Source of the DNA: an uncultured Nitrospirales bacterium
GTDB taxonomy: Bacteria; Nitrospirota; Nitrospiria; Nitrospirales; UBA8639
Assembly: GCA_951812745.1 (NCBI GenBank)
Contig: OX638327.1
Location: forward strand, 2,133,501-2,197,500
Direction: 5' to 3'
DNA: 64,000 nucleotides
The translations under genes and the position numbers were made by a program. The number at the start of each line of letters is the position of its first letter. Positions within the stretch are counted from its first letter, which is position 1. The notes under the pieces are model-generated. The model saw only the letters and a program-made list of their open reading frames with translations, was not told where the DNA came from and made no database searches. Of this stretch, positions 8,394 through 17,593 are shown one piece after another.

Positions 8394-8741
8394 ATGGCGT
8401 TATTGATAACGGAAGAATGTATTAATTGCGGAGCCTGTTTACCGGAATGTCCGAATGAGGCGATCTTCGAAACCCGGAGTGCCGCGGAAGAAAAAGGGTA
8501 TGCGGTGGGTGAAGGACAAGGCGAGGGTGATACCGTATACGTGATTACCCATGAACGCTGTACCGAATGCGTCGGGCATTTTGATGAACCGCAATGTGCG
8601 GCCGTCTGCCCGGTCGATGACTGTTGCATCTCCGACCCGGAAGTTCCTGAAACTACCGAGGTCTTACTCGACAAAGCGAGAACCTTGAACCCTGATAAAG
8701 AAATCGACCCTGAGAAGGTCTGGAGCGGCGTACGAAACTAA
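8394..8741 (+). CDS. YfhL-type 2[4Fe-4S] ferredoxin
   Basis: It has 115 residues from MALLITEECINCG at 8394, preceded by an excellent AAGGAGGAAGGT ribosome site. Two Cys clusters are seen: CINCGACLPECP near residue 10, and CTECVGHFDEPQCAAVCPVDDC near residue 60. The longer spacing in the second cluster is typical of Allochromatium-type/YfhL ferredoxins with very low-potential clusters. A C-terminal tail of about 30 residues follows. It is a soluble electron carrier and is ended by a strong intrinsic terminator. Confidence 0.95.
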   Translation: MALLITEECINCGACLPECPNEAIFETRSAAEEKGYAVGEGQGEGDTVYVITHERCTECVGHFDEPQCAAVCPVDDCCISDPEVPETTEVLLDKARTLNPDKEIDPEKVWSGVRN

Positions 8742-8747
8742 GATGAG

Positions 8748-8787
8748 AAGGCCCCGTCTTCATACGAAGACGGGGCCTTGAGTTTTT
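8748..8787 (+). terminator. Intrinsic terminator after ferredoxin gene
   Basis: A 14-bp perfect stem (AAGGCCCCGTCTTC, 8748-8761, with its complement at 8766-8779) and a 4-nt loop are followed by GAGTTTTT. It sits immediately after the ferredoxin stop and faces the convergent smc gene. Confidence 0.95.
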
Positions 8788-8819
8788 CCCCTCGCGCAAA
8801 ATCTTCCGGCCTCTTGCCG

Positions 8820-11800
8820 TTACACCGTCTCAAAATCCGCGATTCGCACGGAAACAAACTTTGAAACGCCGGGCTCTTCCATGGTCACCCCAAACAGGGA
8901 ATCGGCGACTTCCATCGTGCGTTTATTGTGCGTGATCACGAGGAACTGTGACAGCGGGGTTAGCTGAGGCAAGAATCGAGCGAACCGGACCACGTTCGGT
9001 TCATCCAATGGGGCATCGACCTCGTCCAAAATACAAAACGGCGACGGCTTCGTCAAAAAACTGGCAAACAGCAAGGCCAACACGGTCAAGGCTTTTTCCC
9101 CGCCGGATAACATCGTCAGGTTTCTGAGACGTTTCCCGGGAGGCTGCGCAATAATATCGACGCCGGGCTCCAGCCCCAGCTTTTCCTCCTCTTCTTCCGG
9201 GTCCGGCTGAACCAACACCAACTCCGCCTGTCCTCCGGCAAAAAAGGCCGAAAAGACTTCTCCGAACTTTTCCTGAAGGGCTTCAAAGGTCTGCTGAAAC
9301 ATTCGATTCGTCGTTCGATTGAGGCGTTCGATGATTTCTTGAAGCGAGCGTATCGATTCCGACAAATCCTCTTCCTGTTCGTGGAGAAACCGATAGCGCT
9401 CTTCCAATTCCCGATGCTCGTCGATCGCGGCCAAATTCAACGCCCCCATGCGATCCATCCTGGTCCGGATGGTCTGCAACCGTTCCTTCCAGGTCTCAGG
9501 CCCTTCACCATCGGCCCCTTGCGAAACCTCCGTCTGCAGCGAACCTGTTCCACTTGCCTCCACGGACTCCCCGTAGGTGCCGGTTAGGGCTTCCTCGATG
9601 GTTTGCATTCGCGTCCGGATTTCAGCAAGCTGGACATCCGAGTCCCGCCGCGTGTCCCTGGTCGAAGAACACTGTTTTCGATTCTCATTGAGACCCTGTT
9701 CATATTCCCGAGTCCGTGCCAGGCCGTTCGTATGTCGCTCTTCCACCTCACGAAGCTCTTCCTGCAGGCTCGTCTTTCTGGCATCCAATTCCTGAAATAC
9801 CGCATCCGCTCGCCGACGTTCTTCCTGGCTCTGCCCGGCTTGCCTCTGAAGGGACTCGATCTGCTCGGCAAGACTCTGCAGCCGTGCCCGCCGACTGCGA
9901 TCCTCCTCCTGTAACCGCTCCAGATCCGCCCGTGCCCGTTCATGACGTTCCCGGTACGTGGTCAAGGTCAACCGCGTCTCCGTCAACCGGACATACAGCA
10001 CTCGTATCGCTTCGTCCAGCTCCTGAAGTTGCGCGGTCATCTCCGCCAGCCGTTGTTCTTCTTCGCCGTGTTGTTGCGCGATCTCTTCGAGCCGCGTTCG
10101 AGCCAGACGTTCGTGCTCTCGAACCCGAGTCAGTTCCTCCTGACACGAATCAAGTTCCGCTTGATTCGCATTCAACCGTTGCGCCAGATCCTGCAGGCGA
10201 CTCGCAAGGGCGGAGCTTTCCTGCTCTACTACGAGTTGCTTCATTTCGGACTCTTTCAGGGAGGCTTCAAGGGTTTCGCGTTGTTGCTTGTTCGTCTCGA
10301 ACTGTTCCTGCACTGTCCGGCGTTGATCGTCAAATCCGGCAATGCGCCGGCCCATCGAGTCCAGTTCCTGCTCCAACGAATGCACTTCGCGCCGTCGTTG
10401 AAGCAGCCCACTTGCCTCACCGGAGAAACCGCCGGTCACGACGCCCCGGGGATCGATGACTTCTCCGGTTCGCGTCACCAGCAGCAGGAACCCAAGATCG
10501 GATTGAGAGACGTGTTTGATCGCCGACAGACCGTGTTCGAGTGTATCCACCAGCACCACTCGGCCCAAAAGACAATGCAACACACCCTGAAGATCTTCGG
10601 GGACGGAAATCAGGTCGACCGCCCTGCCCAACACCCCTTTCACCTTTTCCAGGGCAGGCCACGACTCAAGGAGCACGGAAGAAACAGAGGGTTGCACGGT
10701 CACGAAGGTCCCACGACCCCAACCATGTTCAGTGACAAACTTCAGCGCTTGCAGAACATCATCAACCCCGTGCACCACCCAAGCGCGAATATGCTCTCCT
10801 AATGCCGCCTCGATCGCGACTTCATATTCTTGCGGTACCGTCAACCGTTCGGCGAACACTTCCTTGACCCCCTGACACACCCGTCGTAATGAGGGATCGT
10901 TTTCTTCCCGGTCTTGTCGATACCCCAACTCTTCCCGAAGCACGGCTTGCAGAGCCCGTAGCCGCGATTCGGCTGCCGCACGGTTGGTTTGTTCCTCAAT
11001 TCGTTGTTGATCGACTTCTCGAAGCCGGCCTTCGAGTTCCAACGTCGCGGCCGACAGGGTTTCGTGCTTTTCACGATCGGCGGCCAGGTGTTGGGTGACT
11101 TGCTGTAAGAGAATGTTCTGCTCGGCCTGGGTCGCCTCGGCGTTCGAGCGTTCCTGCCGGCAATGGGTTTGATCGTCTTGAATGTCCTGGAGGCGACTCG
11201 CCAGTTCCCGTTGTTTGGTATCGAGATTGGACAATCGAGCTTCGGTTTGCGAACGCTCGACGGCAAGGTCGAACAGGCGTTGCCGGGTTTGCTCGGTCCG
11301 GGTTTGTAACGACGTCCGGCGCTCACCTTGTTGCTGTTCTTCCATCTCCAGTTCCGTCAATTGTCCGGTCACCTGAGCCATGTCTCCGTCAGAGCGCTGA
11401 ACCTGCTCCTCAAGGCTCTCGATGCTCGTCGCGGCTTGCTCGATGACCGTGACGAGACGAGTCTGTTCTTCCAACGCTTGCGTTCGTTGCTGGTCAAACA
11501 AGTCGGCGCGATTCCGCTCGACTTCCATGGTCGTGAGCGCCTGCCCGACGCCATGTTCCAATTGTCGAAGCTCTTCCTGCATGTGTCCGACGAGTTCCCC
11601 GTCCTGGAGAAGCGACACCTTGGCGTCCTCATACGACGCCGTCAGGCGTGCTTCCTCGGCCATGAGTTCAGCTTCGCGCGACTCCAACCGGGCGAGTTCG
11701 GATTCAACGTGCGTCCGCTGCTGACGCAGGCCTTCGAAATCGTGTTTCAGGAGCCGGATTTCGAGGGTGCGCGCTTCTTCCTTGAGCTTCCGATAGTGCT

Positions 11801-12464
11801 CGGCTTGTTGCGCCTGGCGTTTTAAGGTCCGCAGCTGTTTTTGTACCTCGGCAATAATGTCTCGGACGCGAGTCAGATTCTGGTGCGTGGTTTTGAGTTT
11901 GTTTAGCGCTTCCGTCTTTTGTTTTTTGAAGCGACCGATTCCCGCCGTTTCTTCTATAAACGTCCGGCGGTCCTGGGGAGACCCGGAAAGGATTTGATCG
12001 ATATTGCCCTGTTCGATCACCGTATGCCCCTTGGTGCCGGCTCTCGCTTCCAAAAAGAGACCACGTATATCTTTCAGCCGACAGGGGATTTTATTGATGG
12101 AATATTCGCTTTCCCCGTCACGGTACAACCGGCGCGTGACCATTAACTCTTTGTTTCCCGGCAACGCCTCCATCACATTGGTCAGGGACTCGAGTTCCTG
12201 ATTCGTCACGTCACTGACAACCAGTGAGACTTCCGCCATACCCAATGGCTGACGGGATTCCGTCCCATTGAAAATGACGTCTTCCATGCGTTCGCTTCGT
12301 AGCGCCTTGGTGCTTTGCTCGCCCAAGACCCATAGAATGGCATCCACGATGTTGCTTTTCCCTACGCCGTTAGGCCCCACCACCGCGGTAATGCCTTGGG
12401 GAAAGTCGAGTCGAGCTTCAGGGAAGGATTTGAATCCGGACACCAGGAGGGATTTCAACTTCAT
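8820..12464 (-). CDS. smc: Chromosome segregation protein SMC
   Basis: It has 1214 residues, the normal size for bacterial SMC. The N-terminal head has Walker A GPNGVGKSN near residue 33. Two long coiled-coil arms (about 170-500 and 690-1000) flank a hinge (about 520-680, RAWVVHGVDD...DPRGVVTGG). The C-terminal head has the ABC signature LSGGEKALTVLALLFA and Walker B FCILDEVDAPLDEPN. SMC dimers with ScpAB compact and individualise the chromosome. A promoter is visible at 12514-12541. ispH lies upstream on the same strand, 188 bp away. Confidence 0.98.
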   Translation of the reverse strand: MKLKSLLVSGFKSFPEARLDFPQGITAVVGPNGVGKSNIVDAILWVLGEQSTKALRSERMEDVIFNGTESRQPLGMAEVSLVVSDVTNQELESLTNVMEALPGNKELMVTRRLYRDGESEYSINKIPCRLKDIRGLFLEARAGTKGHTVIEQGNIDQILSGSPQDRRTFIEETAGIGRFKKQKTEALNKLKTTHQNLTRVRDIIAEVQKQLRTLKRQAQQAEHYRKLKEEARTLEIRLLKHDFEGLRQQRTHVESELARLESREAELMAEEARLTASYEDAKVSLLQDGELVGHMQEELRQLEHGVGQALTTMEVERNRADLFDQQRTQALEEQTRLVTVIEQAATSIESLEEQVQRSDGDMAQVTGQLTELEMEEQQQGERRTSLQTRTEQTRQRLFDLAVERSQTEARLSNLDTKQRELASRLQDIQDDQTHCRQERSNAEATQAEQNILLQQVTQHLAADREKHETLSAATLELEGRLREVDQQRIEEQTNRAAAESRLRALQAVLREELGYRQDREENDPSLRRVCQGVKEVFAERLTVPQEYEVAIEAALGEHIRAWVVHGVDDVLQALKFVTEHGWGRGTFVTVQPSVSSVLLESWPALEKVKGVLGRAVDLISVPEDLQGVLHCLLGRVVLVDTLEHGLSAIKHVSQSDLGFLLLVTRTGEVIDPRGVVTGGFSGEASGLLQRRREVHSLEQELDSMGRRIAGFDDQRRTVQEQFETNKQQRETLEASLKESEMKQLVVEQESSALASRLQDLAQRLNANQAELDSCQEELTRVREHERLARTRLEEIAQQHGEEEQRLAEMTAQLQELDEAIRVLYVRLTETRLTLTTYRERHERARADLERLQEEDRSRRARLQSLAEQIESLQRQAGQSQEERRRADAVFQELDARKTSLQEELREVEERHTNGLARTREYEQGLNENRKQCSSTRDTRRDSDVQLAEIRTRMQTIEEALTGTYGESVEASGTGSLQTEVSQGADGEGPETWKERLQTIRTRMDRMGALNLAAIDEHRELEERYRFLHEQEEDLSESIRSLQEIIERLNRTTNRMFQQTFEALQEKFGEVFSAFFAGGQAELVLVQPDPEEEEEKLGLEPGVDIIAQPPGKRLRNLTMLSGGEKALTVLALLFASFLTKPSPFCILDEVDAPLDEPNVVRFARFLPQLTPLSQFLVITHNKRTMEVADSLFGVTMEEPGVSKFVSVRIADFETV

Positions 12465-12513
12465 GAGAAACTCTCAGAGAGGTGGGTGATGGGGCAAACG
12501 GACTCGTGGCGCA

Positions 12514-12541
12514 ACTGTACCACAGAAGACAAAAAAATCAA
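12514..12541 (-). promoter_or_regulatory. Sigma70-type promoter for smc
   Basis: Read on the minus strand, TTGATT (12541-12536), a 16-bp spacer and TACAGT (12519-12514) lie about 50 bp before the smc ATG. The surrounding 12520-12640 stretch is AT-rich compared with its neighbours. Confidence 0.55.
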
Positions 12542-12652
12542 GGATTTTACACTAAATAATGTGGCGTTGACGGAAATGCTGTGTATATATTGTGTGTTTC
12601 CGTGTATATGCTGTGGGCTACCTGTAGATACGGAAACCGGCTGGAATGCGGG

Positions 12653-13612
12653 CTAGACGAGGGCCCTTTCGCTTCGCTTTTGTCCGGGCATCATCAGTTC
12701 TTTGGGCAGCAAAAATTCTATGTCTTCCTCAACAACCGTGAGTTCTTCGACCTCCTGGGCCCCGACTCCCTTAAGGTACGCCACAACCTCACTGACGAGA
12801 ATCTCCGGTGCAGAGGCTCCGGCCGTGACCCCGATGGCTTCCACGCCCTTGAGCCACTCAAGCTTGATGTCTTGATAGGAATCAATGAGATAGGCGGGGA
12901 CCTCGAATCGTTCCGCTAATTCACGAAGCCTGTTGGAGTTTGAACTGTTGGGAGACCCGATGACCAGGATCAATTCGACGAATTTGGCCAGCTCTTTGAC
13001 GGCATTTTGCCGATTCTGCGTGGCATAACAGATATCTTCCTGATGCGGGCCTTTGATGCCGGGAAAACGCCGGTTGAGCGCTTCGACGATTTCACTGCAT
13101 TCATCCACGCTCAACGTCGTTTGCGTCACGTAGGACAGGTGTTCCCGATTCTCAACCTCGAGCGTTTCTACGTCTTCGACCGACGACACCAGATGAAATT
13201 TATCCGGAACCTGTCCCAGGGTTCCGACCACCTCGGGATGGTCGGCATGGCCGATGAGAATGAGCTCGTAATTATTGTTGTAATCGCGATTGACTTCATT
13301 GTGAACTTTGATCACCAGGGGACACGTCGCGTCGATGACTTTCAGATTGCGCCGCCGCGCCTCTTCCCATACCCGTTGAGCCACCCCATGGGCGCTGAAA
13401 ATCACCAGCGCGCCGTCCGGGACTTCATCCAGTTCCTCGACGAACACCGCTCCCCGTTTGTGAAGTGAGTTGACGACGTGCCGGCTGTGCACGATTTCAT
13501 GGCGCACGTAAATCGGAGCGCCGTAGCGCTTCAGCGACATTTCCACGATCTCGATGGCCCGATCAACGCCGGCGCAAAATCCACGCGGATTGGCCAAATA
13601 AATTTTTTTCAC
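12653..13612 (-). CDS. ispH: 4-hydroxy-3-methylbut-2-enyl diphosphate reductase
   Basis: It has 319 residues with the three conserved cluster-binding cysteines in [12 protein letters not shown] (C13), DATCPLV (about C97) and [10 protein letters not shown] (about C196), plus the [11 protein letters not shown] substrate-loop motif. It catalyses the last step of the MEP isoprenoid pathway, reducing HMBPP to IPP and DMAPP with a [4Fe-4S] cluster in the cytoplasm. The short C-terminal extension is rich in Glu. A plausible promoter lies at 13704-13733. Confidence 0.98.
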   Translation of the reverse strand: MKKIYLANPRGFCAGVDRAIEIVEMSLKRYGAPIYVRHEIVHSRHVVNSLHKRGAVFVEELDEVPDGALVIFSAHGVAQRVWEEARRRNLKVIDATCPLVIKVHNEVNRDYNNNYELILIGHADHPEVVGTLGQVPDKFHLVSSVEDVETLEVENREHLSYVTQTTLSVDECSEIVEALNRRFPGIKGPHQEDICYATQNRQNAVKELAKFVELILVIGSPNSSNSNRLRELAERFEVPAYLIDSYQDIKLEWLKGVEAIGVTAGASAPEILVSEVVAYLKGVGAQEVEELTVVEEDIEFLLPKELMMPGQKRSERALV

Positions 13613-13703
13613 TCCGACCCCCTAAGGTCTGTGGAAACTGTGGAAAAACCGACTCGTGGATGATGCGCGTCCCCGACACGGCACACCCGCGAAACCCTAC
13701 TTG

Positions 13704-13733
13704 ACATTATGACATAAATTGAAGATTCGTCAA
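13704..13733 (-). promoter_or_regulatory. Sigma70-type promoter for ispH
   Basis: On the minus strand, TTGACG (13733-13728), an 18-bp AT-rich spacer and TAATGT (13709-13704) end about 90 bp upstream of the ispH ATG. Confidence 0.5.
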
Positions 13734-13763
13734 CTCAGGAATGGCCCTGCCTGTCAAGGCTCT

Positions 13764-14768
13764 TTACCATCGTATCAAGGCGGTTCCCCACGTTAATCCT
13801 CCGCCAAACGCTCCAAGAAGAATGAGATCACCTTCCCGAAATTTTCCCTGCCGGTACGCCCAATCCAAGGCCATCGGCAAAGAGGCCGACGAGGTGTTGC
13901 CGACCTGATCCACGATAGAGACCAATTGGTCCTGGCGCACACCCAACCGTTTCGCAATGGTGTGCAGCATGCGGCCATTGGCCTGGTGCGTAATTACTTG
14001 CTTCACCTCGGACAAGCTCGTGTGGGTCTCACGCAGGATCGCCCTGATCGCCTCGGTCAACCGTTTGACGGCCACGCGATAGATCGCCCCACCCTGCAAT
14101 CGAATACTGTGTTCATGACCACGAATCGTTTCCCGGCTCATGGGGCGCCTCGATCCGCCTGCGGGAATCGTGATCAGGTCATGGCAGGCTCCCTCCGAAT
14201 AGAGTCGAATAGCCAGAATGCCCGCAGCCGCATGGCGACTCGACGATTCTTCCCGGGTCACCACCACCGCCCCGGCGCCATCGCCAAAGAGTATTCCACT
14301 CGCCGGTTGGGACACGTGGAGAAAGCGGGATTTGACCTCGGCCGCAACCACCAAACAGTTTCGAAACTGCCCTGACCGGATAAAGGCATCGGCCATGGAC
14401 AAGCCGTAAAGAAAGCCACTGCACGATGCCGCAAGATCGAAGGCCGCAACGCGGCGCGTGCCCAGCCGTTCCTGGAGCAAACAGGCCGTGGAGGGAAACG
14501 GGGTATCCGGAGAAGTGGTCGATACCAGGATGACGTCTATCGCTTCACTCGACAGGCCCGAGGATTCCAAGGCTTGTCGAGCCGCACGCTCGGCCAGGTG
14601 CGAACAGGTTTCGCCGGCCTGGCTCCAATACCGGGCCCGTATGCCGGTGACCCGAAAGACGTCCTGATCGTGGAGGGCAAATTGCGTCGCCACCTCCTCA
14701 TTGGGCACTCGCCGTTCCGGAACGTACGCGCCGGTTCCGCAGATTCGACTGGTATAGGAATGGGGCAT
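13764..14768 (-). CDS. fabH: 3-oxoacyl-ACP synthase III (FabH)
   Basis: It has 334 residues from MPHSYTSRICGTGAYVPERRV (14768). The frame is open a further 24 codons, but the KAS III N-terminus begins at this Met. The catalytic triad is visible: Cys in FDLAASCSGFLYGL, His in ITHQANGRML and Asn in DQVGNTSSASLP. It condenses acetyl-CoA with malonyl-ACP to start fatty-acid synthesis. It is a single gene here, not next to plsX, fabD or fabG, so it may be a stand-alone initiator or a second KAS III copy. Confidence 0.93.
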   Translation of the reverse strand: MPHSYTSRICGTGAYVPERRVPNEEVATQFALHDQDVFRVTGIRARYWSQAGETCSHLAERAARQALESSGLSSEAIDVILVSTTSPDTPFPSTACLLQERLGTRRVAAFDLAASCSGFLYGLSMADAFIRSGQFRNCLVVAAEVKSRFLHVSQPASGILFGDGAGAVVVTREESSSRHAAAGILAIRLYSEGACHDLITIPAGGSRRPMSRETIRGHEHSIRLQGGAIYRVAVKRLTEAIRAILRETHTSLSEVKQVITHQANGRMLHTIAKRLGVRQDQLVSIVDQVGNTSSASLPMALDWAYRQGKFREGDLILLGAFGGGLTWGTALIRW

Positions 14769-14930
14769 TGACGATGACCCGCTCGGAGAACCCCCGGGTT
14801 TCAGGTTCGCGCACGGAGAACGTGCGCCCGTATTGCTCAAGCCGTCAATCTTGTCTTCACGGTCGGAACTCTGTTATGCTAAACACCTATTTTTCGGATC
14901 AGCTTAACCTTTCTAAGGATTTCAACGCAG

Positions 14931-15923
14931 ATGCCGCACGTATTTCGCCATCCGGTCACGATGGTGCTCCTGTCCGTGACCAGTTGCCTCACCCTGGGCT
15001 GTTCAATGTTCTCGGACAACAAGGCGCCTGCCCCTGCCGCGGCAGGTGCCGAGCGAACCGATGCCCAGATTTTTGTCGGGGACACCATCGAAATGAACTA
15101 TGATCCCAACGTCATCCTGAAACGAGCGGAATCGTTTCATGAAAAAGAGGGGTACGCGGAAGCGATCGTCGAATATCAACATTTTTTGGACCTGCACCGC
15201 AATCACATCCTGGCCCCGTACGCGCAATACCGTTTGGCCCTCAGTCATTTTAAGCTGATTCAAACGATTGACCGGGATATGACTCCCGTCAAAAAGGCTC
15301 AGGAAGAATTTTGGGAACTCATCAACGGCTTCCCCGCGAGCCAATACGAAGCGGAGGCACGGGTCAAAATCAGGGAATGCCAAGGCCTCCTCGCCAAGAA
15401 CCATTTCTTCGTGGGAAGGTTCTATTATCGAAGAGAACAGTACCTGGCCGCGGCAAAACGGTTCGAAAAAATAATCGTCGGCTATCCCTCGACGGAGGAG
15501 GCTATCGAGTCCAAATTGGAATTGGCAAAAACCTATCAGAAGTTAGGGGCACTGGAATGGGCACGCGATTGGGCGATGGAATTGGTTCAACAACATCCCC
15601 GACATCAGTTGCGGGAGGATGGGCTCGAGCTGCTGGCGGCGATTGAGAAAGAAAAGCCCAACGTGATGATGGCGTCCCGATCTCGTGGTTCCTTACAACC
15701 TCGTGGCTCCTTAGCCCAAAACGGGTCGAAACCCGCTTTCTTCCCCACGACGACCGCCATCAATGGAGCCACCCGGCGGGCATTGCAAGCCTCTTCAACG
15801 GTAACCGACTGCCAATTGGGTTCCTGGTGCGGACAAACAGGCACGTCCCTCTCCAGCGCCTTCGCGCCAACTCCCCGCGATACTCCGTCTGTGACGTGTC
15901 GCCCCGGCACCTGGTGCCAATAA
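14931..15923 (+). CDS. bamD: Outer membrane assembly lipoprotein BamD
   Basis: It has 330 residues. A signal peptide with lipobox LTLGC puts the acylated Cys at about residue 24. Five TPR-like repeats follow (about 65-245; AESFHEKEGYAEAIVEYQHFLDLH..., YYRREQYLAAAKRFEKIIVGYP...). BamD is the essential lipoprotein scaffold of the BAM complex that inserts beta-barrel proteins. The last 80 residues (SRSRGSLQPRGSLAQNG onward) are low-complexity and not part of the family fold. They contain two Cys near the end (CQLGSWCGQ, CRPGTWCQ), which is unusual. It is preceded by its own short leader. Confidence 0.88.
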   Translation: MPHVFRHPVTMVLLSVTSCLTLGCSMFSDNKAPAPAAAGAERTDAQIFVGDTIEMNYDPNVILKRAESFHEKEGYAEAIVEYQHFLDLHRNHILAPYAQYRLALSHFKLIQTIDRDMTPVKKAQEEFWELINGFPASQYEAEARVKIRECQGLLAKNHFFVGRFYYRREQYLAAAKRFEKIIVGYPSTEEAIESKLELAKTYQKLGALEWARDWAMELVQQHPRHQLREDGLELLAAIEKEKPNVMMASRSRGSLQPRGSLAQNGSKPAFFPTTTAINGATRRALQASSTVTDCQLGSWCGQTGTSLSSAFAPTPRDTPSVTCRPGTWCQ

Positions 15924-15929
15924 ACGGTT

Positions 15930-15978
15930 TATTGCACGATCGGGCGCAGGGCGGTGTTGTGTCCTCGCTCAAGGCTCA
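15930..15978. repeat. Dispersed repeat, copy 1
   Basis: It begins TATTGCACGATCGGGCGC and ends TTGTGTCCTCGCTC. The same sequence with minor changes recurs at 36927-36973, in both cases directly after the stop codon of an upstream gene. Neither copy has an ORF or a T-run. Confidence 0.6.
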
Positions 15979-15996
15979 CTCCCCCTCACACGCGGA

Positions 15997-16746
15997 CTAC
16001 TGTCCGATATACCAGCCAATCCCATTGCGTTCGAGAAAACTGGTCAGGCGCGCCAGGGAATCGACGTAGATCATCACGCCGACCAGGACCAGGCAGACGC
16101 CGCTGGCAAGAGATACACCGTGAAGGTAGAGCCGGGCCTTTTGAAAATAGTTGAGGAATCGGTCGACGCTGAAGGCGGTTACAAGAAACGGTAGCCCCAA
16201 CCCCAAGGAATAGGACCCTAGGAGCAGAATTCCCGACTGCATCGATTCCGTGGTACTGGCATAAGCCAAAATCGCGCCCAGAATAGGCCCAACGCAAGGC
16301 GTCCACGCGGCCGCGAAAGCCGTCCCGATCAGGAACGAGCCGACGTATCCCACGGGCCGACTGCCGAACGACAAGAGCCGGCGCTCGGTCATTATCGCGC
16401 TCCACTTGATCAAACCCAACAGGTAGAGCCCGAAGACAATAATCAACACGGCGCCGATTTTTCGAATGATATCCTGGTATGCATACAGCATTTGCCCCAC
16501 GAAACTGGCGGAGGCGCCGAACGCAATGAACACGGAAGAAAATCCCGTCACGAACAAGAGCGAATTCAGGATAATGGCTTTGCGAAAACGCTGCCGTTCC
16601 GACGCATCCACCAACTGCTCCAGGGAGAGCCCCGTAATGTAGGAGACGTAGGAAGGAACCAACGGTAACACGCAAGGCGAGATGAAGGAGAGGAAGCCCG
16701 CACTGAAGGCCGCAAACAGGGACACGTGACTCATGGCGTCGAGCAT
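15997..16746 (-). CDS. ccdA: Cytochrome c biogenesis protein CcdA
   Basis: It has 249 residues and six transmembrane helices. Key Cys-Pro motifs are in TM1 (FISPCVLPLVPSYVSYITG) and TM4 (AWTPCVGPILGAILAY). CcdA moves reducing equivalents from cytoplasmic thioredoxin to extracytoplasmic thiol proteins. The gene follows the TlpA/ResA-like gene by only 4 bp, so the two form an operon in which CcdA would re-reduce that lipoprotein. A second Met four codons in (MSHVSLF) is an alternative start. Confidence 0.95.
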   Translation of the reverse strand: MLDAMSHVSLFAAFSAGFLSFISPCVLPLVPSYVSYITGLSLEQLVDASERQRFRKAIILNSLLFVTGFSSVFIAFGASASFVGQMLYAYQDIIRKIGAVLIIVFGLYLLGLIKWSAIMTERRLLSFGSRPVGYVGSFLIGTAFAAAWTPCVGPILGAILAYASTTESMQSGILLLGSYSLGLGLPFLVTAFSVDRFLNYFQKARLYLHGVSLASGVCLVLVGVMIYVDSLARLTSFLERNGIGWYIGQ

Positions 16747-16750
16747 CGCG

Positions 16751-17371
16751 TTACGACTCCCGGAGCAGGCCGTGAATCAGTTCACGAGCCTCCGGACTGT
16801 TCCAGTCCCGTGCCCCAAACACGCGATGGGTCAACGTGCCGTTTCGATTGATTAAAAAGCTCATGGGGAGCGTTTTGACTCCATAACTCCCGCTCACCCG
16901 GTAATCCGAATCATGTAAGATCGGAAAGGTCAGCCCTTGGGATGCGACAAACGGTCGAGTCACGATACTCCCTTGCGGGTCGGAAGAGATCGCAAGGATG
17001 GCAAAGTCTTCGTCCTTGAGATTCTGATACAAGCTTTCCATACTCGGCATTTCGACGCGGCACGGACCACACCACGTCGCCCAAAAGTTCAGCAGCACGA
17101 CCTTGCCGTGATAGTCCGGAAGCGCTTGCCGCTTCCCCTGCAAGTCAATGAGTTGAAAATCAGGCGCCAGCGTTCCGATCTCCGGTCGAGGCTTACGGAA
17201 CGCCACCGACTTCGCCGGGCCTTCGTTGTGAAGCCCATCCGAATAGCCTGAGTCACACGACACGCCCGACACCACAACTAAAACTCCAAGGCAGGCGATA
17301 CCAGCGAGACGGCTTCCAGAAATCACCTCCCGTTCGACCCCATGTTTCCCGCGTGGAGTCTCCTTGGTCAT
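16751..17371 (-). CDS. ResA/TlpA-like thiol-disulfide oxidoreductase, lipoprotein
   Basis: It has 206 residues from the Met at 17371; the frame is open to 17422. A hydrophobic leader ends in VSGVSC, a plausible lipobox. A thioredoxin fold follows (about 65-206): IGTLAPDFQLIDLQGK, the active site FWATWCGPCRVEMPS, and the cis-Pro segment GVKTLPMSFLINRNG. It keeps apocytochrome c haem-binding cysteines reduced or works in envelope redox repair, recharged by the adjacent CcdA. A TATAAT sequence lies right upstream of the chosen ATG, so the real start may be slightly downstream or the mRNA nearly leaderless. Confidence 0.92.
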   Translation of the reverse strand: MTKETPRGKHGVEREVISGSRLAGIACLGVLVVVSGVSCDSGYSDGLHNEGPAKSVAFRKPRPEIGTLAPDFQLIDLQGKRQALPDYHGKVVLLNFWATWCGPCRVEMPSMESLYQNLKDEDFAILAISSDPQGSIVTRPFVASQGLTFPILHDSDYRVSGSYGVKTLPMSFLINRNGTLTHRVFGARDWNSPEARELIHGLLRES

Positions 17372-17593
17372 CTTCCAATTATACACTGAGATAACAGGCT
17401 GCTTGGAGCGTTTCTCCGACACGACGCAGATTTATCTTATTCGGGGCTTCCCGATACCGTCAATAGGCCAGGCAAAGAAGCGGCAAATATGTCCCGGCAT
17501 GACAAGAAGGCGTCGCGACGCTATCGTTAACGCCAGCGGCTTGGCTCCCCGGCTCAGCAGACGTGACTCTTCTCTTCGAGCATCCTGACCCGG

